Shown here: positions 24,034-34,917 of the stretch, in pieces | How the letters are laid out: every line of letters begins with the position of its first letter | Position numbering within the stretch: the stretch's first letter is position 1 | Source of the DNA: Anaerosporomusa subterranea | Lineage (GTDB): Bacteria > Bacillota > Negativicutes > Sporomusales > Acetonemataceae | NCBI RefSeq assembly: GCF_001611555.1 | Contig: NZ_LSGP01000005.1 | Location: forward strand, 1-64,000 | Direction: 5' to 3' | Length of the DNA stretch: 64,000 nucleotides | Made by a program: the position numbers and the translations under genes | The notes under the pieces: generated by a model | What the model was told of the DNA's origin: nothing | Database searches by the model: none | Seen by the model: the letters and a program-made list of their open reading frames with translations, nothing else

Positions 24034-26103
24034 CTACTTCACACTATCCCACAGTATCTCAGCAATGTCTTTAGTTTTAATTGTTTCATCGACATCTTTC
24101 AGTTTCGTCCCATCTTCTAGCATCGTCAGACAGTAAGGACAAGCAGTAACAAATAAACCTGCTCCTGTAGCTAGGGCCTGTTCAGTCCGTTTAACGTTGA
24201 TGCGCTGGTTTGGCTCCTCCTCCATCCACATTCGGCCACCGCCGGCACCGCAACAGAACCCGTTAGCTTTACTCTCAACCATCTCTTTGCCTTGCAGACC
24301 TGGGATCGCTGCCAGTACGGCTCGGGGCTCAGCATAAATGTCGTTATATCTTCCCAAATAACAGGAGTCATGGTAGGTATAGCTGCCAGTAATCGGCGTC
24401 TCTGGCTTCAGCTTTCCGGCTTGAACCAGTGATGCCATCAAAACAGAATGGTGAATAACTTCATAGTTGCCGCCGAATTGAGGATATTCATTCTTAAGAG
24501 TATTGAAGCAATGGGGACAAGAGGTGATAATCTTTTTCACTCCATAGCCGTTCATCGTTTCAATATTCTGTGCGGCTAATGTCTGATAGAGATACTCGTT
24601 GCCCAAACGGCGGGCAGAATCGCCGCAGCAGATTTCTTCTGTTCCCAAAATGGCAAATGATACGCCAGCTTTTTGCAGCAGTTTGACAATGGCTGTAGAA
24701 ACTTTTTTGTTTCGCTCGTCAAAGGCGCCACTACAGCCTGGCCAATACAGATATTCTACAGATTCGCTATTCGCTAAGGTTGGTACATCTAGCCCCTTGG
24801 TCCATTCCGCCCGGGTCGATCGACTAATGTTCCAGGGATTGCCGTTAGTTTCCATGCCACGGAAAGTCAGTACGAGTTCATGTGGAAAATTGCTTTCCGT
24901 CATCACCAAATTACGCCGCAGATCAACGATTTTGGGCACATGCTCGACAAACACTGGACACTGTTCCTCACAAGAGCCGCAGGTTGTGCAAGCCCATACT
25001 GTTTCTTCGGCAACAACTCCAGGCACAATCGGCTGACTCAACGACTCCGCATCCTGCTCGCCTCCCTTTAACAGAAGCGGCCCTTTGGCATCAAGATGTT
25101 TTTTGAGATCTTGCGTAAATTGCTTTGGTGATAACGGCTTTCCACTCAGGTAGGCGGGACAACGATCTTGACAGCGACCGCAGCGGACGCAGGCATCGCC
25201 ATCCAAAAGCTGCTTCCAGGTAAATTGCTGAATCTCATTAACGCCGAACTGTTCTACGGTTTCATCTTCCATATCAAGGGGGGATAGACTCTGCGCCGCT
25301 CGTCCCTTAGCAAGAATCTGATTCATCGGCCCAGTGATCAAATGGAACAGCTTGGAATAGGGAATATAGGCGATAAGGCCAAAGCTCATTAACAGGTGAA
25401 TCCACCACACCGCACGATGCATCGAGCGTAAACCCGCAGGCTCTGAACCTGTAAACAAGGCTGCAAAGGATGCACCGACGGGATTCCATGCCACCCAGAG
25501 GTCGCCAGCGAAGGCAATCCTCAGCCCCTCCAACATGAAGCCGGTCACCAAAATGGCTCCTATCAGCAGCAATGAGATGAGATCGTCTGGCGTATTGTCG
25601 ATTCCTTCCGGCTTATTGCCATAGCGGCGCCAAAGTGCCATGCCGATGGCAATCATCGCACCCAAGCCAAGTAAATCCATGATCAAAGACAATATTAGAT
25701 AGTACGCACCTTGAAACAAGGGAATTTTTAAATCTTCGGTAGCCGCAATGGACAAAGTCCCGAGAGTAAAAGCAGCAAACGACCAAAAGAAAAACCAGTG
25801 CATTACTCCAGGATACGTCTCCCGTAAGAGTCGCAGGTGACCAAAACTATGGGAAAAGAAACGAATAAGTCCAATCTTGCCGTGCTTCAATCGATCCTCA
25901 GGCACACCGAGCTGCCATAGTCGGTAACGGTCATACATCCCCTTAGCAAAAATCGCGAATGCAACCACCATCAGAACGTACATAAATAAATAACTATCAT
26001 GGTACATACCTAGCTGTCTTGAAGCGGTCAAATGCAACACCGTCCTTCCGTTATATGTAACAAGTAAAGATTCGCCAACAACTGAATTTTCCCTTTTTTC
26101 CAA
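24034..26103 (-). CDS. fadF: membrane Fe-S oxidoreductase (FadF/heterodisulfide-reductase-like)
   Basis: This protein combines a NarI-like membrane domain of about six spans in the N-terminal third with two [4Fe-4S] motifs (CVRCGRCQDRCP and CTTCGSCEEQCP) and two C-terminal cysteine-rich CCG domains (CCGDSARRLG with CPHCFN, and CCGAGGGRMW with CPYCL). Proteins of this architecture (FadF/YwjF, EMO-type) are thought to pass electrons from electron-transferring flavoprotein to membrane quinones. No etf genes are adjacent. The start is uncertain: a TTG at 26103 follows GGGAGA at good spacing, an ATG at 26127 lies upstream, and an ATG at 26007 precedes the first span. Confidence 0.88.
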   Translation of the reverse strand: MEKRENSVVGESLLVTYNGRTVLHLTASRQLGMYHDSYLFMYVLMVVAFAIFAKGMYDRYRLWQLGVPEDRLKHGKIGLIRFFSHSFGHLRLLRETYPGVMHWFFFWSFAAFTLGTLSIAATEDLKIPLFQGAYYLILSLIMDLLGLGAMIAIGMALWRRYGNKPEGIDNTPDDLISLLLIGAILVTGFMLEGLRIAFAGDLWVAWNPVGASFAALFTGSEPAGLRSMHRAVWWIHLLMSFGLIAYIPYSKLFHLITGPMNQILAKGRAAQSLSPLDMEDETVEQFGVNEIQQFTWKQLLDGDACVRCGRCQDRCPAYLSGKPLSPKQFTQDLKKHLDAKGPLLLKGGEQDAESLSQPIVPGVVAEETVWACTTCGSCEEQCPVFVEHVPKIVDLRRNLVMTESNFPHELVLTFRGMETNGNPWNISRSTRAEWTKGLDVPTLANSESVEYLYWPGCSGAFDERNKKVSTAIVKLLQKAGVSFAILGTEEICCGDSARRLGNEYLYQTLAAQNIETMNGYGVKKIITSCPHCFNTLKNEYPQFGGNYEVIHHSVLMASLVQAGKLKPETPITGSYTYHDSCYLGRYNDIYAEPRAVLAAIPGLQGKEMVESKANGFCCGAGGGRMWMEEEPNQRINVKRTEQALATGAGLFVTACPYCLTMLEDGTKLKDVDETIKTKDIAEILWDSVK

Positions 26104-26110
26104 AAAAAAT

Positions 26111-26149
26111 TCTCCCTTCAAACACATATGCTCATTTGTTGAAGGGAGA
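26111..26149 (-). promoter_or_regulatory. terminator-like attenuator hairpin in the fadF leader
   Basis: On the minus strand TCTCCCTTCAA pairs perfectly with TTGAAGGGAGA across a 17-base loop and is followed by ATTTTTTTT. The second arm contains the GGGAGA ribosome binding site of the fadF TTG start. It could act as a transcription attenuator or mask the ribosome binding site. The leader upstream is about 280 bp with no ORF. Confidence 0.65.
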
Positions 26150-26424
26150 CAGACTTTCGACGTGTATATGAGACATTAAGATCAGTGTCTTTAGCTAACT
26201 TCCGTGAAAATCCAGCTTCCAAAATATGCGTCCTAACCAACTACAGCCGACAAACTAGGATGATTCTTATGGATAAGATTAAATTCCTGATGGCTGGATT
26301 TACCATAAACTATCTAATGTCATAGAAGTTTCCAGACTTAAACTTGCCGCCTCGATATTCAACCGCTAAATCATTCCCCAATCCGACCGCAACAGCATAT
26401 TTAAATAGTCAGTTATCTCTACAA

Positions 26425-26452
26425 AAAAAGAAACCGCCAAGCGGCGGCTTTA
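26425..26452 (-). terminator. intrinsic terminator of the ABC-F gene
   Basis: On the minus strand GCCGCCGCTTGGCGGTTTC is followed by TTTTTTT, about 65 bp after the stop codon. Confidence 0.8.
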
Positions 26453-26514
26453 GATAGACAGAATGACTCAGCCACAGAAGAAAGTAGCGGAGTAAAGAGC
26501 AAACTAACTTAGGC

Positions 26515-28116
<1,602 letters not shown>

Positions 28117-28193
28117 TCACACTACCGTCTTTCCCATTTTTTAGGCCTACGGCTACATCGTAAAGCCACCACGACCCTAAGAAAGAATTATAT

Positions 28194-28340
28194 CATACCG
28201 GGATAGATAAGTCTATTCCTCTTTCGGCAACGAAAAGCGACTCCTCCTGCGGCAGAAACCCTTGCTCTTGGCTAACGGTAGGCGCTCGCCAGCCGTTCAG
28301 GACTTTCACACTATGGATGACGCCCATGCCGGGCGTACAC
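28194..28340 (-). ncRNA. structured fragment resembling an IscB-type (HEARO) RNA, uncertain
   Basis: On the minus strand this stretch has ACGCCC-GGCAT-GGGCGT, then AGTGTGAAAGTCC (complement of 28300-28312), an AACGG...CCGTT stem with inner GGC/GCC pairs, GCAAGGGT and a CTTTTCG/CGAAAGAG hairpin. The AGTGTGAAAGTC block and preceding GGCATGGGC recall HEARO/IscB-associated RNAs or a group II intron domain I. No iscB, tnpB or intron ORF is present, so it would be a solo or degenerate copy. Confidence 0.35.
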
Positions 28341-28343
28341 GGT

Positions 28344-28375
28344 CTGAAAAGACCGCCGAATGGCGGTCTTTTCAG
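28344..28375 (-). terminator. intrinsic terminator of the citrate lyase operon
   Basis: CTGAAAAGACCGCC-ATTC-GGCGGTCTTTTCAG, about 90 bp after the citC stop, has T-rich 3' arm ends on both strands. Confidence 0.8.
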
Positions 28376-28465
28376 AAAGTATGGGGTACGATAGCACAAA
28401 CGACACACCAACTGCACTAGCAACCACAAAGAGCGAAAAATCTTAGAGTAGATGTCTATTCACGG

Positions 28466-29509
28466 CTAATGCCGGGAATCTGTCGACCTGATTTTGGCCA
28501 AGATTGGCTTTGTTTCATCAGAGACCAGATAGTCATAGGTAGTCTCGGGCACCAAACTTTGTATTCCTTCCCAGTCATCACGTTTGATCATCTCCCGAAC
28601 CTTAGATGCGCTGACGATCTCACCAGCCACCTGTACGCGTTCCATGACTTTGACGCTGATACCATGAGCTGGGAGAATATCGAGCATAGCTTGATTATAG
28701 GCATTAGTTACCTGACAGTACGGCTCTTGCCCCATGTAACGGCTATTGATATGAAGACGTCGGGCGATCTGGGTTGCAAACAACGTAATGTCAAGCCGAG
28801 CTTGTGCTACAACCGCGTCCTCATCACGAGTAAAATAGGTTGGGAAGGTCGCCGCCGAGATGATATATTTACCAGCGGGCACGACCGCTACATTGGGCAA
28901 ATGGGTCGCACCGGCTTTGACCAACTTTAACCGGTCAGCAAAAGGAAACAGCGAACATTCTTCACTGACGACAAAGACAATCACCGCCGCATTTTCTCCA
29001 GCCGCTTTTTCAATAAGAGCTTGATGCCCTTTCGTAAACGGATTGCAATTGACAACAATTGCTGCCCGCTCGCCTGGTAGGTGGGCTGCCGCGATTTCGA
29101 CCTCTTTACAGTAGCCTTCAATAGAGCCTAGTCCTGTTTCCAGCAACACAACATAGGGTTCGGCGCGGACGATCTCGGTAAAACCTAAGTTGGCAAACAG
29201 ATGGGCTTTGCTTGGCTTGGTAAACACAAAGTAATGCATCCTGCCCCGGCGGGATTGCTCCTGCATCAATGCCGAAACAATCGTCGCTGTCAGTCCTAAT
29301 CCTTGAAGATTCTCATCGATAGCAATATTTCGCAATATCTCGCCTTTGAATGAACCAGTGCCAACCATCTTTTCAGTCAGCCGCGCTAGGACGGTGTATT
29401 CAACATCGGCATCAAATGTTAAATCAAACTGAGCGAGAAAGTCCTGGACTTCTCTGAATTGGCGAGTATTTGCAAGATTGACGATCTCGATTTTTACATC
29501 GTTAAACAT
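28466..29509 (-). CDS. citC: [citrate (pro-3S)-lyase] ligase
   Basis: CitC activates citrate lyase by acetylating the thiol of its prosthetic group with acetate and ATP. The 347-residue protein has an N-terminal acetyltransferase-like (GNAT) domain (IAIDENLQGLGL) and a C-terminal nucleotidyltransferase domain whose NPFTKGHQ is the (H/T)xGH ATP-binding motif. It lies last in the citD-E-F-XG-C operon, 102 bp after citXG. Its ribosome binding site is weak (GGCGGTG), so translation may be low relative to the structural subunits. Confidence 0.95.
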   Translation of the reverse strand: MFNDVKIEIVNLANTRQFREVQDFLAQFDLTFDADVEYTVLARLTEKMVGTGSFKGEILRNIAIDENLQGLGLTATIVSALMQEQSRRGRMHYFVFTKPSKAHLFANLGFTEIVRAEPYVVLLETGLGSIEGYCKEVEIAAAHLPGERAAIVVNCNPFTKGHQALIEKAAGENAAVIVFVVSEECSLFPFADRLKLVKAGATHLPNVAVVPAGKYIISAATFPTYFTRDEDAVVAQARLDITLFATQIARRLHINSRYMGQEPYCQVTNAYNQAMLDILPAHGISVKVMERVQVAGEIVSASKVREMIKRDDWEGIQSLVPETTYDYLVSDETKPILAKIRSTDSRH

Positions 29510-29611
29510 GGTTACACCGCCTTATTAACGGGTTCACCGGGGAAAAAGTCCGGGTACTCTCCAGGTGGTTTCTAATGTCGGAGGCTTTGGTGATTTTCCT
29601 GGTACTAGAAA

Positions 29612-31009
29612 TCATCTACTAACCGCTCGCGTAAAGAGCAAATGAACGAAGTAAGTAGCTGCAAGTAAGTCGGCCGTTCCTCCTGGGCTGATATTTTTAG
29701 TTATGAATAGCTTATCCATTGCCAAAATGCGTTCTCTGCCTACCGCTGTCAACATCCCGCCGGCGTTGATTGCTTGCTGCGCTTCTTGTTTTACAACCAG
29801 CAAGCCGCTCATGCCATGACGATTGAGCACAGTGGAATCTTCAACACCAAGCATTAGATGGATTAGGCTATGCACTAACGAGTCGTTCAGCGTCAAGCCA
29901 TGCTCTAAAGCCTGCCGTAGCGCAGGCAACCCATACGACTGGATGCTGGGAAGTCCTTTCTCCATCTCACCGCGAATACCGGTAACTCCCTGTTCGAGGT
30001 ACAGTCGCTCTCCCGCCGTCAGCTGTGCCGGCTGTTTTCCCAGATGCAGCTTGCCAAGCTCACGTTCAACAATTCCTTCGCAAATCGTCGAAACACGCGA
30101 AAAGATGTCTGTTGCTCGCGTTCTTGCGTCCTGCCGGATGCTCATGGCTGCAGCGGCAGACAGAATCCCCAGCAGAAACAGTAACCCTTTTTGTGTATTT
30201 ACGTCCTGGGTCACCCTGAACATGGCGTGTTCGCCTTCGATACCAATCTGGCGAAGAACTGGCAAAAGATCAGCATCGCCTTCCCTGTGATTCCAGCCCG
30301 CCACTGCGCAGCGCAGCATAGCTCCGGTTAACGCGCTGCTACTCTTGATAAATGTAAAAAAGTCCATATCCTGGTGAGCACCGGAATTATCGGTGTCGAC
30401 TAGTCCCGGAGAAGGGGTGCAAGCCGCCTCCATCAGCATCGCTTCCACCGCCCACGCGCCAATATTCCAGACCGCCTTTGGCCAGGGGTTCGTTTGCTCT
30501 GCAGCAGAAATTGCTAGCCTTCTGTTGACAGTTTGCATCAATTCATCAATATGGTGATTCCGCTCTCGCATGCAAGTTACGGCTTGCTTTTCACAGATAA
30601 AGCAGGTACGTTCAGGTAGTCCGAAATTATTGCGAGATATTTGTTCGCCGCCCGCAGCAAATACATCAATATCATAGAGACGCGCAGAATCACTTGTTGT
30701 CTCGATGGCAACGCAGATCTGCTTCAGTTCAGTCGACTCTCCGTTAACGGCGATAACGGCAAACGGGCCTGTCTTTGGATACACTATCCGCTCTTCGACA
30801 ATTCGCCAGCCCTTAGCAGTCACCTGTGTCCGAAAGGAATCAACCGCCTGACAAAAGACGGCGCGGATTTGCTCACTGTCTTTCACAGCCCCTGGGATAT
30901 TCAGCGATATGCTGATAATAGGCATTGCATGCAAAAGCCTCAGTTCTTCCCGAATCGCAGCCCGCCGCTCTTTCGCCGCCAGTATGTCGTTCAACTTGAG
31001 TTCGTGCAT
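29612..31009 (-). CDS. citXG: CitX-CitG fusion: citrate lyase prosthetic-group synthesis and transfer
   Basis: The first about 165 residues are CitX, which attaches phosphoribosyl-dephospho-CoA to the acyl carrier subunit (ARLYDIDVF and the LPERTCFICEK motif). Residues about 170-465 are CitG, which makes 2'-(5''-triphosphoribosyl)-3'-dephospho-CoA from dephospho-CoA and ATP (EAACTPSPGLVDTDNSGAHQDMD). Fused CitXG proteins are known in some bacteria, while others have two genes. The ATG follows GAGGTGAG and the gene lies 31 bp after citF. Confidence 0.94.
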   Translation of the reverse strand: MHELKLNDILAAKERRAAIREELRLLHAMPIISISLNIPGAVKDSEQIRAVFCQAVDSFRTQVTAKGWRIVEERIVYPKTGPFAVIAVNGESTELKQICVAIETTSDSARLYDIDVFAAGGEQISRNNFGLPERTCFICEKQAVTCMRERNHHIDELMQTVNRRLAISAAEQTNPWPKAVWNIGAWAVEAMLMEAACTPSPGLVDTDNSGAHQDMDFFTFIKSSSALTGAMLRCAVAGWNHREGDADLLPVLRQIGIEGEHAMFRVTQDVNTQKGLLFLLGILSAAAAMSIRQDARTRATDIFSRVSTICEGIVERELGKLHLGKQPAQLTAGERLYLEQGVTGIRGEMEKGLPSIQSYGLPALRQALEHGLTLNDSLVHSLIHLMLGVEDSTVLNRHGMSGLLVVKQEAQQAINAGGMLTAVGRERILAMDKLFITKNISPGGTADLLAATYFVHLLFTRAVSR

Positions 31010-31040
31010 GCACTCACCTCAGATTCTAAAATACCAGGCT

Positions 31041-32579
31041 TTAGATAGGTTTGCGTACAACATCAATCACTGAGCCATCGCGATATTCAATAACAGCAAC
31101 CACTTCATCGCTAACTTCAATAGGCTCAGGTTTGCCTGCCAGATCGTAGGCAATTTGTTGCAAATCGTGGATACTCATAACCGGCAGTCCGGTTCCTTTA
31201 AGATTATTGATCAAATCTGTCCGCCTCGGATTAACGGCGATGCCGCGTTCAGTAATAATGACATCAACAGTCTCACCCGGTGTTACGATGGTATTCACTT
31301 CGTCGATAACCATCGGCAATCTGCCCCGCAGCAACGGTGCAACAACGATCGCCAAATTGGCGCCAGCGGCAGTGTCTGAATGTCCGCCTGAAGCACCCAT
31401 GATTACTCCATTGGAATCGGTGATGACATTGACATTAAAGTCAACGTCAACTTCGGTTGCGCTGAGAATGACAACATCCAAATTGTTGACAATCGGTCCA
31501 CCGCAATGGGGATTAGCGTAATAAGAAGCAGACATTTCCAGATGCCTGGGATTATTCTTCAATGATTCGATAGACGGAAGGTCAAAATCCTGCGTATCAA
31601 AAATTGTTTCAATCAAACCTTCTTCCAGCATTTGCACAAATGGCGCCGTAATGCCGCCTACACCAAAGCTTGCCTTAATATTTTGTTGAATCATCTTTTC
31701 CCGAATAAACTTTGCCGTTGCCAGCGAAGCGCCACCGCTGCCCAACTGCAGCGAGTAGCCATCCTTAAAATAGCCCGAGTGTTCAATCACTCCGGCCGCG
31801 TACTCAGCGATTAACAGTTCACGCGGATTGCGGCTAATGCGCAGAGCGCCGGAAGCGATGCCTGCCGGATCGCCGATGCTGTCCATCACAACGATATAAT
31901 CTACCTGAGTTTGCGGAATACTAATCGGACGAACCGGATATGGAACCAGATTATCGGTAATGGCAATCACCTTGTCAGCATAGGCGGCGTCAACCATCGC
32001 ATAGCCTAGTGAACCACACGCTGATTTGCCGTTGATTCCATTCATATTGCCATAGCGGTCACAACAAGGCGCGCCAATAAACGCGACATCGATATGCAGT
32101 TCACCGCATTCAATAGCTCTCGCCCGTCCGCCGTGTGAGCGGATGATAGCCGGTCGCGACAGTTTGCCTGAAGTCAGAAGTTTCCCCAGCTTGCCCCGGG
32201 CGCCGCTGGTTTCCACCGCAGTGATAACCCCTTGTTCAATATAGGGCAAGATGGCGTCATTGATATCATTCAACGAACTGGGCGCTAAAGTCAGGTCTTT
32301 AATATTCTTGCGGGCAATTGCCTCAATCACTTGATTAAGAACATAGTCTCCATTGCGGAAGTGATGATGAAATGAGATTGTCATCCCATCCTTTAACCCG
32401 GCGGCGTCAATTGCCTGACTGATCGACTCCAGCACCTTGTCTGATCCTGGCCGCTGCGACCGGATCTTCGCCCCTGCCATCCGGCCTTCAGGCGTAAACG
32501 CGAAAGGACCCGCATAGGGACGGACTGTCTTAAACCCTTTTATCACATCTGGTATGATTCTTCCAACTGCATTCTTCAT
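31041..32579 (-). CDS. citF: citrate lyase alpha subunit (citrate CoA-transferase)
   Basis: The alpha subunit exchanges the acetyl group on the carrier protein for citrate, forming citryl-ACP and acetate. The 512-residue protein is close to the usual length of about 510. It has ISFHHHFRNGDYVLN near residue 70 and the glycine-rich DSNGVIMGASGGHSDTAAGA segment in the C-terminal half. Ribosome binding site GGGAGGGG. It is third in the operon after citD and citE. Confidence 0.96.
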   Translation of the reverse strand: MKNAVGRIIPDVIKGFKTVRPYAGPFAFTPEGRMAGAKIRSQRPGSDKVLESISQAIDAAGLKDGMTISFHHHFRNGDYVLNQVIEAIARKNIKDLTLAPSSLNDINDAILPYIEQGVITAVETSGARGKLGKLLTSGKLSRPAIIRSHGGRARAIECGELHIDVAFIGAPCCDRYGNMNGINGKSACGSLGYAMVDAAYADKVIAITDNLVPYPVRPISIPQTQVDYIVVMDSIGDPAGIASGALRISRNPRELLIAEYAAGVIEHSGYFKDGYSLQLGSGGASLATAKFIREKMIQQNIKASFGVGGITAPFVQMLEEGLIETIFDTQDFDLPSIESLKNNPRHLEMSASYYANPHCGGPIVNNLDVVILSATEVDVDFNVNVITDSNGVIMGASGGHSDTAAGANLAIVVAPLLRGRLPMVIDEVNTIVTPGETVDVIITERGIAVNPRRTDLINNLKGTGLPVMSIHDLQQIAYDLAGKPEPIEVSDEVVAVIEYRDGSVIDVVRKPI

Positions 32580-32596
32580 AACAATCCCCTCCCCTT

Positions 32597-33472
32597 TTAT
32601 CGCCTAACGGCGGCAGCGTAAGCCAATACGCGTTCAGCCCGCGTTACAATCGGCGTATCGATCATTTTGCCATCCAGCGCAATAACTCCTGATTTGCGTT
32701 CCAGTGCTTCTTTATAGGCAGCCAGAACCCTTTCCGCATGCAAAATTTCCTTCTCAGTGGGGGTAAATATCTCCTGCACGATCCGGATTTGCCGCGGATT
32801 GATTACCGATTTGCCGTCAAAACCGAGTTGCTTAATCATCTTTGTTTCAGCAATAAAGGTAACTTCATCATTCGCATCGGTGAAAACTGAATCAATCACC
32901 ATCAACCCGGCCGCACGCGCCGCCAGCACCAATTGCGATCTGGCGACAAACAGTTCATGACCTTCCTTGCTGCGACTAGTCCGCAAATCAGCGATGAAAT
33001 CCTCGCCGCCGATGGCCAGAGCAACCATTCTCGGGCTAGCGGTTGCGATCTGGTAGGCATTCATTAAGCCCTTGGCGGTTTCAATTGCTGCCATCATCCG
33101 GATACAACCCGCAGGGAATCCCTGCTCCTGTTCAGCCTTGGTGATGATCCTGTCGATTTCTTGAATATCCTCTGCTGTCTCTGCCTTCGGCAGACGGATC
33201 AGGTCAGGCTTTGCCGGCAGGACCACTCGCAAATCATCCAGACCGAAAGGGGTCTGGATATGATTGATGCGAACCGCAACCTCGCACGGATAGCGAAGCT
33301 GCTTGATTGCATTATGGACTAAATGACGGGCGGCATCTTTCTCAGTGATAGCTACCGCGTCCTCAAGATCAAATATAACCGTGTCCGCTCCATAGATACC
33401 TGCGCTTTGTAACATCGCGGGATTGTTGCCAGGCATGAACATCATTGCCCTGCGTAACTTTGTTTGCTGCAT
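32597..33472 (-). CDS. citE: citrate lyase beta subunit (citryl-CoA/ACP lyase)
   Basis: CitE splits citryl-ACP into oxaloacetate and acetyl-ACP. The 291-residue TIM-barrel protein has RAMMFMPGNNPAML, FDLEDAVA and LAIGGEDFIADL segments, which carry the Mg-binding acidic residues of the HpcH/HpaI-type fold. It starts five bases after citD stops, with GAGGGGTAGG as ribosome binding site. Confidence 0.96.
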   Translation of the reverse strand: MQQTKLRRAMMFMPGNNPAMLQSAGIYGADTVIFDLEDAVAITEKDAARHLVHNAIKQLRYPCEVAVRINHIQTPFGLDDLRVVLPAKPDLIRLPKAETAEDIQEIDRIITKAEQEQGFPAGCIRMMAAIETAKGLMNAYQIATASPRMVALAIGGEDFIADLRTSRSKEGHELFVARSQLVLAARAAGLMVIDSVFTDANDEVTFIAETKMIKQLGFDGKSVINPRQIRIVQEIFTPTEKEILHAERVLAAYKEALERKSGVIALDGKMIDTPIVTRAERVLAYAAAVRR

Positions 33473-33476
33473 TTTC

Positions 33477-33758
33477 CTACCCCCTCAGTCCGGCTGCCCG
33501 CTCAAGAGCAGTCAAAGTCCGGGCTTCAATTGTATAATCCAGCGCACCTTTGTCATTGGCATGAACCAGTGCGTCCTCAACTCCGTTAGCAAGGAGTGTT
33601 TGCGTGATAACAGCCTTCATTTTCGCGCCATACTGCTTACTGGTCGGGCTGACCAGTTCAATGCGGATGCCGCTGCCTGCCTCTGCCGGTGACAACGCAA
33701 TCAGAATATCAGACGACTCAATCGTCCCGGCCTGTGCCGCTTGCATGATTTTCCCCAT
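33477..33758 (-). CDS. citD: citrate lyase acyl carrier protein (gamma subunit)
   Basis: CitD carries the phosphoribosyl-dephospho-CoA arm. The 93-residue protein has GTIESSD at residues 11-17; by alignment with the enteric protein the modified serine is S15. The KGALDYTIEARTLTALERA segment near the C-terminus is also characteristic. It is the first gene of the citrate lyase operon and follows GGAGGAG. The divergent LysR gene lies 235 bp away. Confidence 0.95.
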   Translation of the reverse strand: MGKIMQAAQAGTIESSDILIALSPAEAGSGIRIELVSPTSKQYGAKMKAVITQTLLANGVEDALVHANDKGALDYTIEARTLTALERAAGLRG

Positions 33759-33841
33759 ATTTTTCTCCTCCTGTTGCCATATTTATCAATGACTCTGCCT
33801 GCAGAGATCCACAGACTTACTCTATTTTTACCACTGTGCGT

Positions 33842-33847
33842 ATTATA
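33842..33847 (-). promoter_or_regulatory. candidate -10 box for the cit operon
   Basis: TATAAT on the minus strand lies about 84 bp upstream of citD in the divergent citD/LysR region. No good -35 is present, which fits a promoter that needs an activator such as the adjacent LysR protein. Confidence 0.4.
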
Positions 33848-33993
33848 GCTAATTTTCTGAAAAACATAAAATACAATTCTGCGATGCTTAACAATAGAAA
33901 AATTGAATAACGACGGAAAGGCAAATCAAAACAGGAGAATCTACTCTCCACTGCGAATACAGCGAAAAGGACTAACTTGCAGGAGGTGACCTG

Positions 33994-34863
33994 ATGGAAA
34001 TTCGGGATTGGTTAATCCTCGAAGTCCTCTATGAGCAAAAGAATATCACTAAAACCGCCCATTCGTTATTTATATCCCAGCCCGCCTTAACAGCTCGGTT
34101 GCGGCAAATTGAAAAAGAATTCGGCATTACTATTGTTAACCGTACCAGTAAAGGCGTGCAATTTACCCCGCAAGGTGAGTACCTTGCTAAATCCTCTACA
34201 GAAATGTTACTAAAATTTCGCCGAATCAAAGAACAAGTGTTAAATCTCGACGCTTCTGTTATGGGAACCCTACGCCTGGGAGCATCGAGTTATTTTACCG
34301 CCTTCACGCTGCCGCCACTGCTCAAACAGTTCAAGCAGCAATATCCAAATGTTGAATTTAGTGTTCATACAAATTGGACAAAAGATATCTTCAACACTGT
34401 ATTTAACCAGGAGGTTCACATCGGCTTCGTCAGTGCCGACTACGGTTGGCAAAGTCAGAAACACCTGCTGTTCGAGGAACCGATTTATGTTGCTTCTGTT
34501 GACGATATTGATCTGGCCAATCTGCCGAATTTGCCGCGCATTAACTACCAAACTGACGGCCTAATCAAAGCCATGATCGATAAATGGTGGCGGGAAAACT
34601 TTTCTCAGCCGCCGACGATCAGTATGGAAGTGGACAAGCTGGCTACATGCAAGGAGATGGTCAAGCACGGTCTGGGCTATGGCATCATGCCTAGCAGAAT
34701 ACTGCATGATCTTCCAGCAATGCGCAAAACCATGCTTACCGACCAACAGGGCAACCCCATCCTGCGCGGCACCTGGATGATCTACCATGAAGAAGACCAG
34801 GACTTAAATGTCATGAAAGCCTTTGTCGACTTTATCAAAGCGGTAGACTTCACACAGCACTGA
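33994..34863 (+). CDS. LysR-family regulator, probable citrate operon activator
   Basis: The 289-residue protein has an N-terminal winged helix-turn-helix (LYEQKNITKTAHSLFISQPALTARLRQIE at about 13-42) and a C-terminal effector-binding domain. Divergent placement 235 bp from citD is the usual LysR arrangement, so it probably senses citrate or a related acid and activates the lyase operon and perhaps citMHS. The ribosome binding site is GCAGGAGGTGA. Effector identity is inferred from context only. Confidence 0.9.
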   Translation: MEIRDWLILEVLYEQKNITKTAHSLFISQPALTARLRQIEKEFGITIVNRTSKGVQFTPQGEYLAKSSTEMLLKFRRIKEQVLNLDASVMGTLRLGASSYFTAFTLPPLLKQFKQQYPNVEFSVHTNWTKDIFNTVFNQEVHIGFVSADYGWQSQKHLLFEEPIYVASVDDIDLANLPNLPRINYQTDGLIKAMIDKWWRENFSQPPTISMEVDKLATCKEMVKHGLGYGIMPSRILHDLPAMRKTMLTDQQGNPILRGTWMIYHEEDQDLNVMKAFVDFIKAVDFTQH

Positions 34864-34880
34864 ACAATCACGTTATATCT

Positions 34881-34917
34881 GAGACGCTTGGATTCCTATA
34901 AAAAGGGACAAGCGTCT
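34881..34917 (+). terminator. intrinsic terminator of the LysR gene
   Basis: GAGACGCTTG ... CAAGCGTCTT with a 14-base loop is followed by GTTTTGC. Confidence 0.7.

Noticed and set aside
28193-28429. 78-residue minus-strand reading frame after the citC stop
   Set aside because: It covers the operon terminator and the structured RNA-like fragment and has no ribosome binding site.
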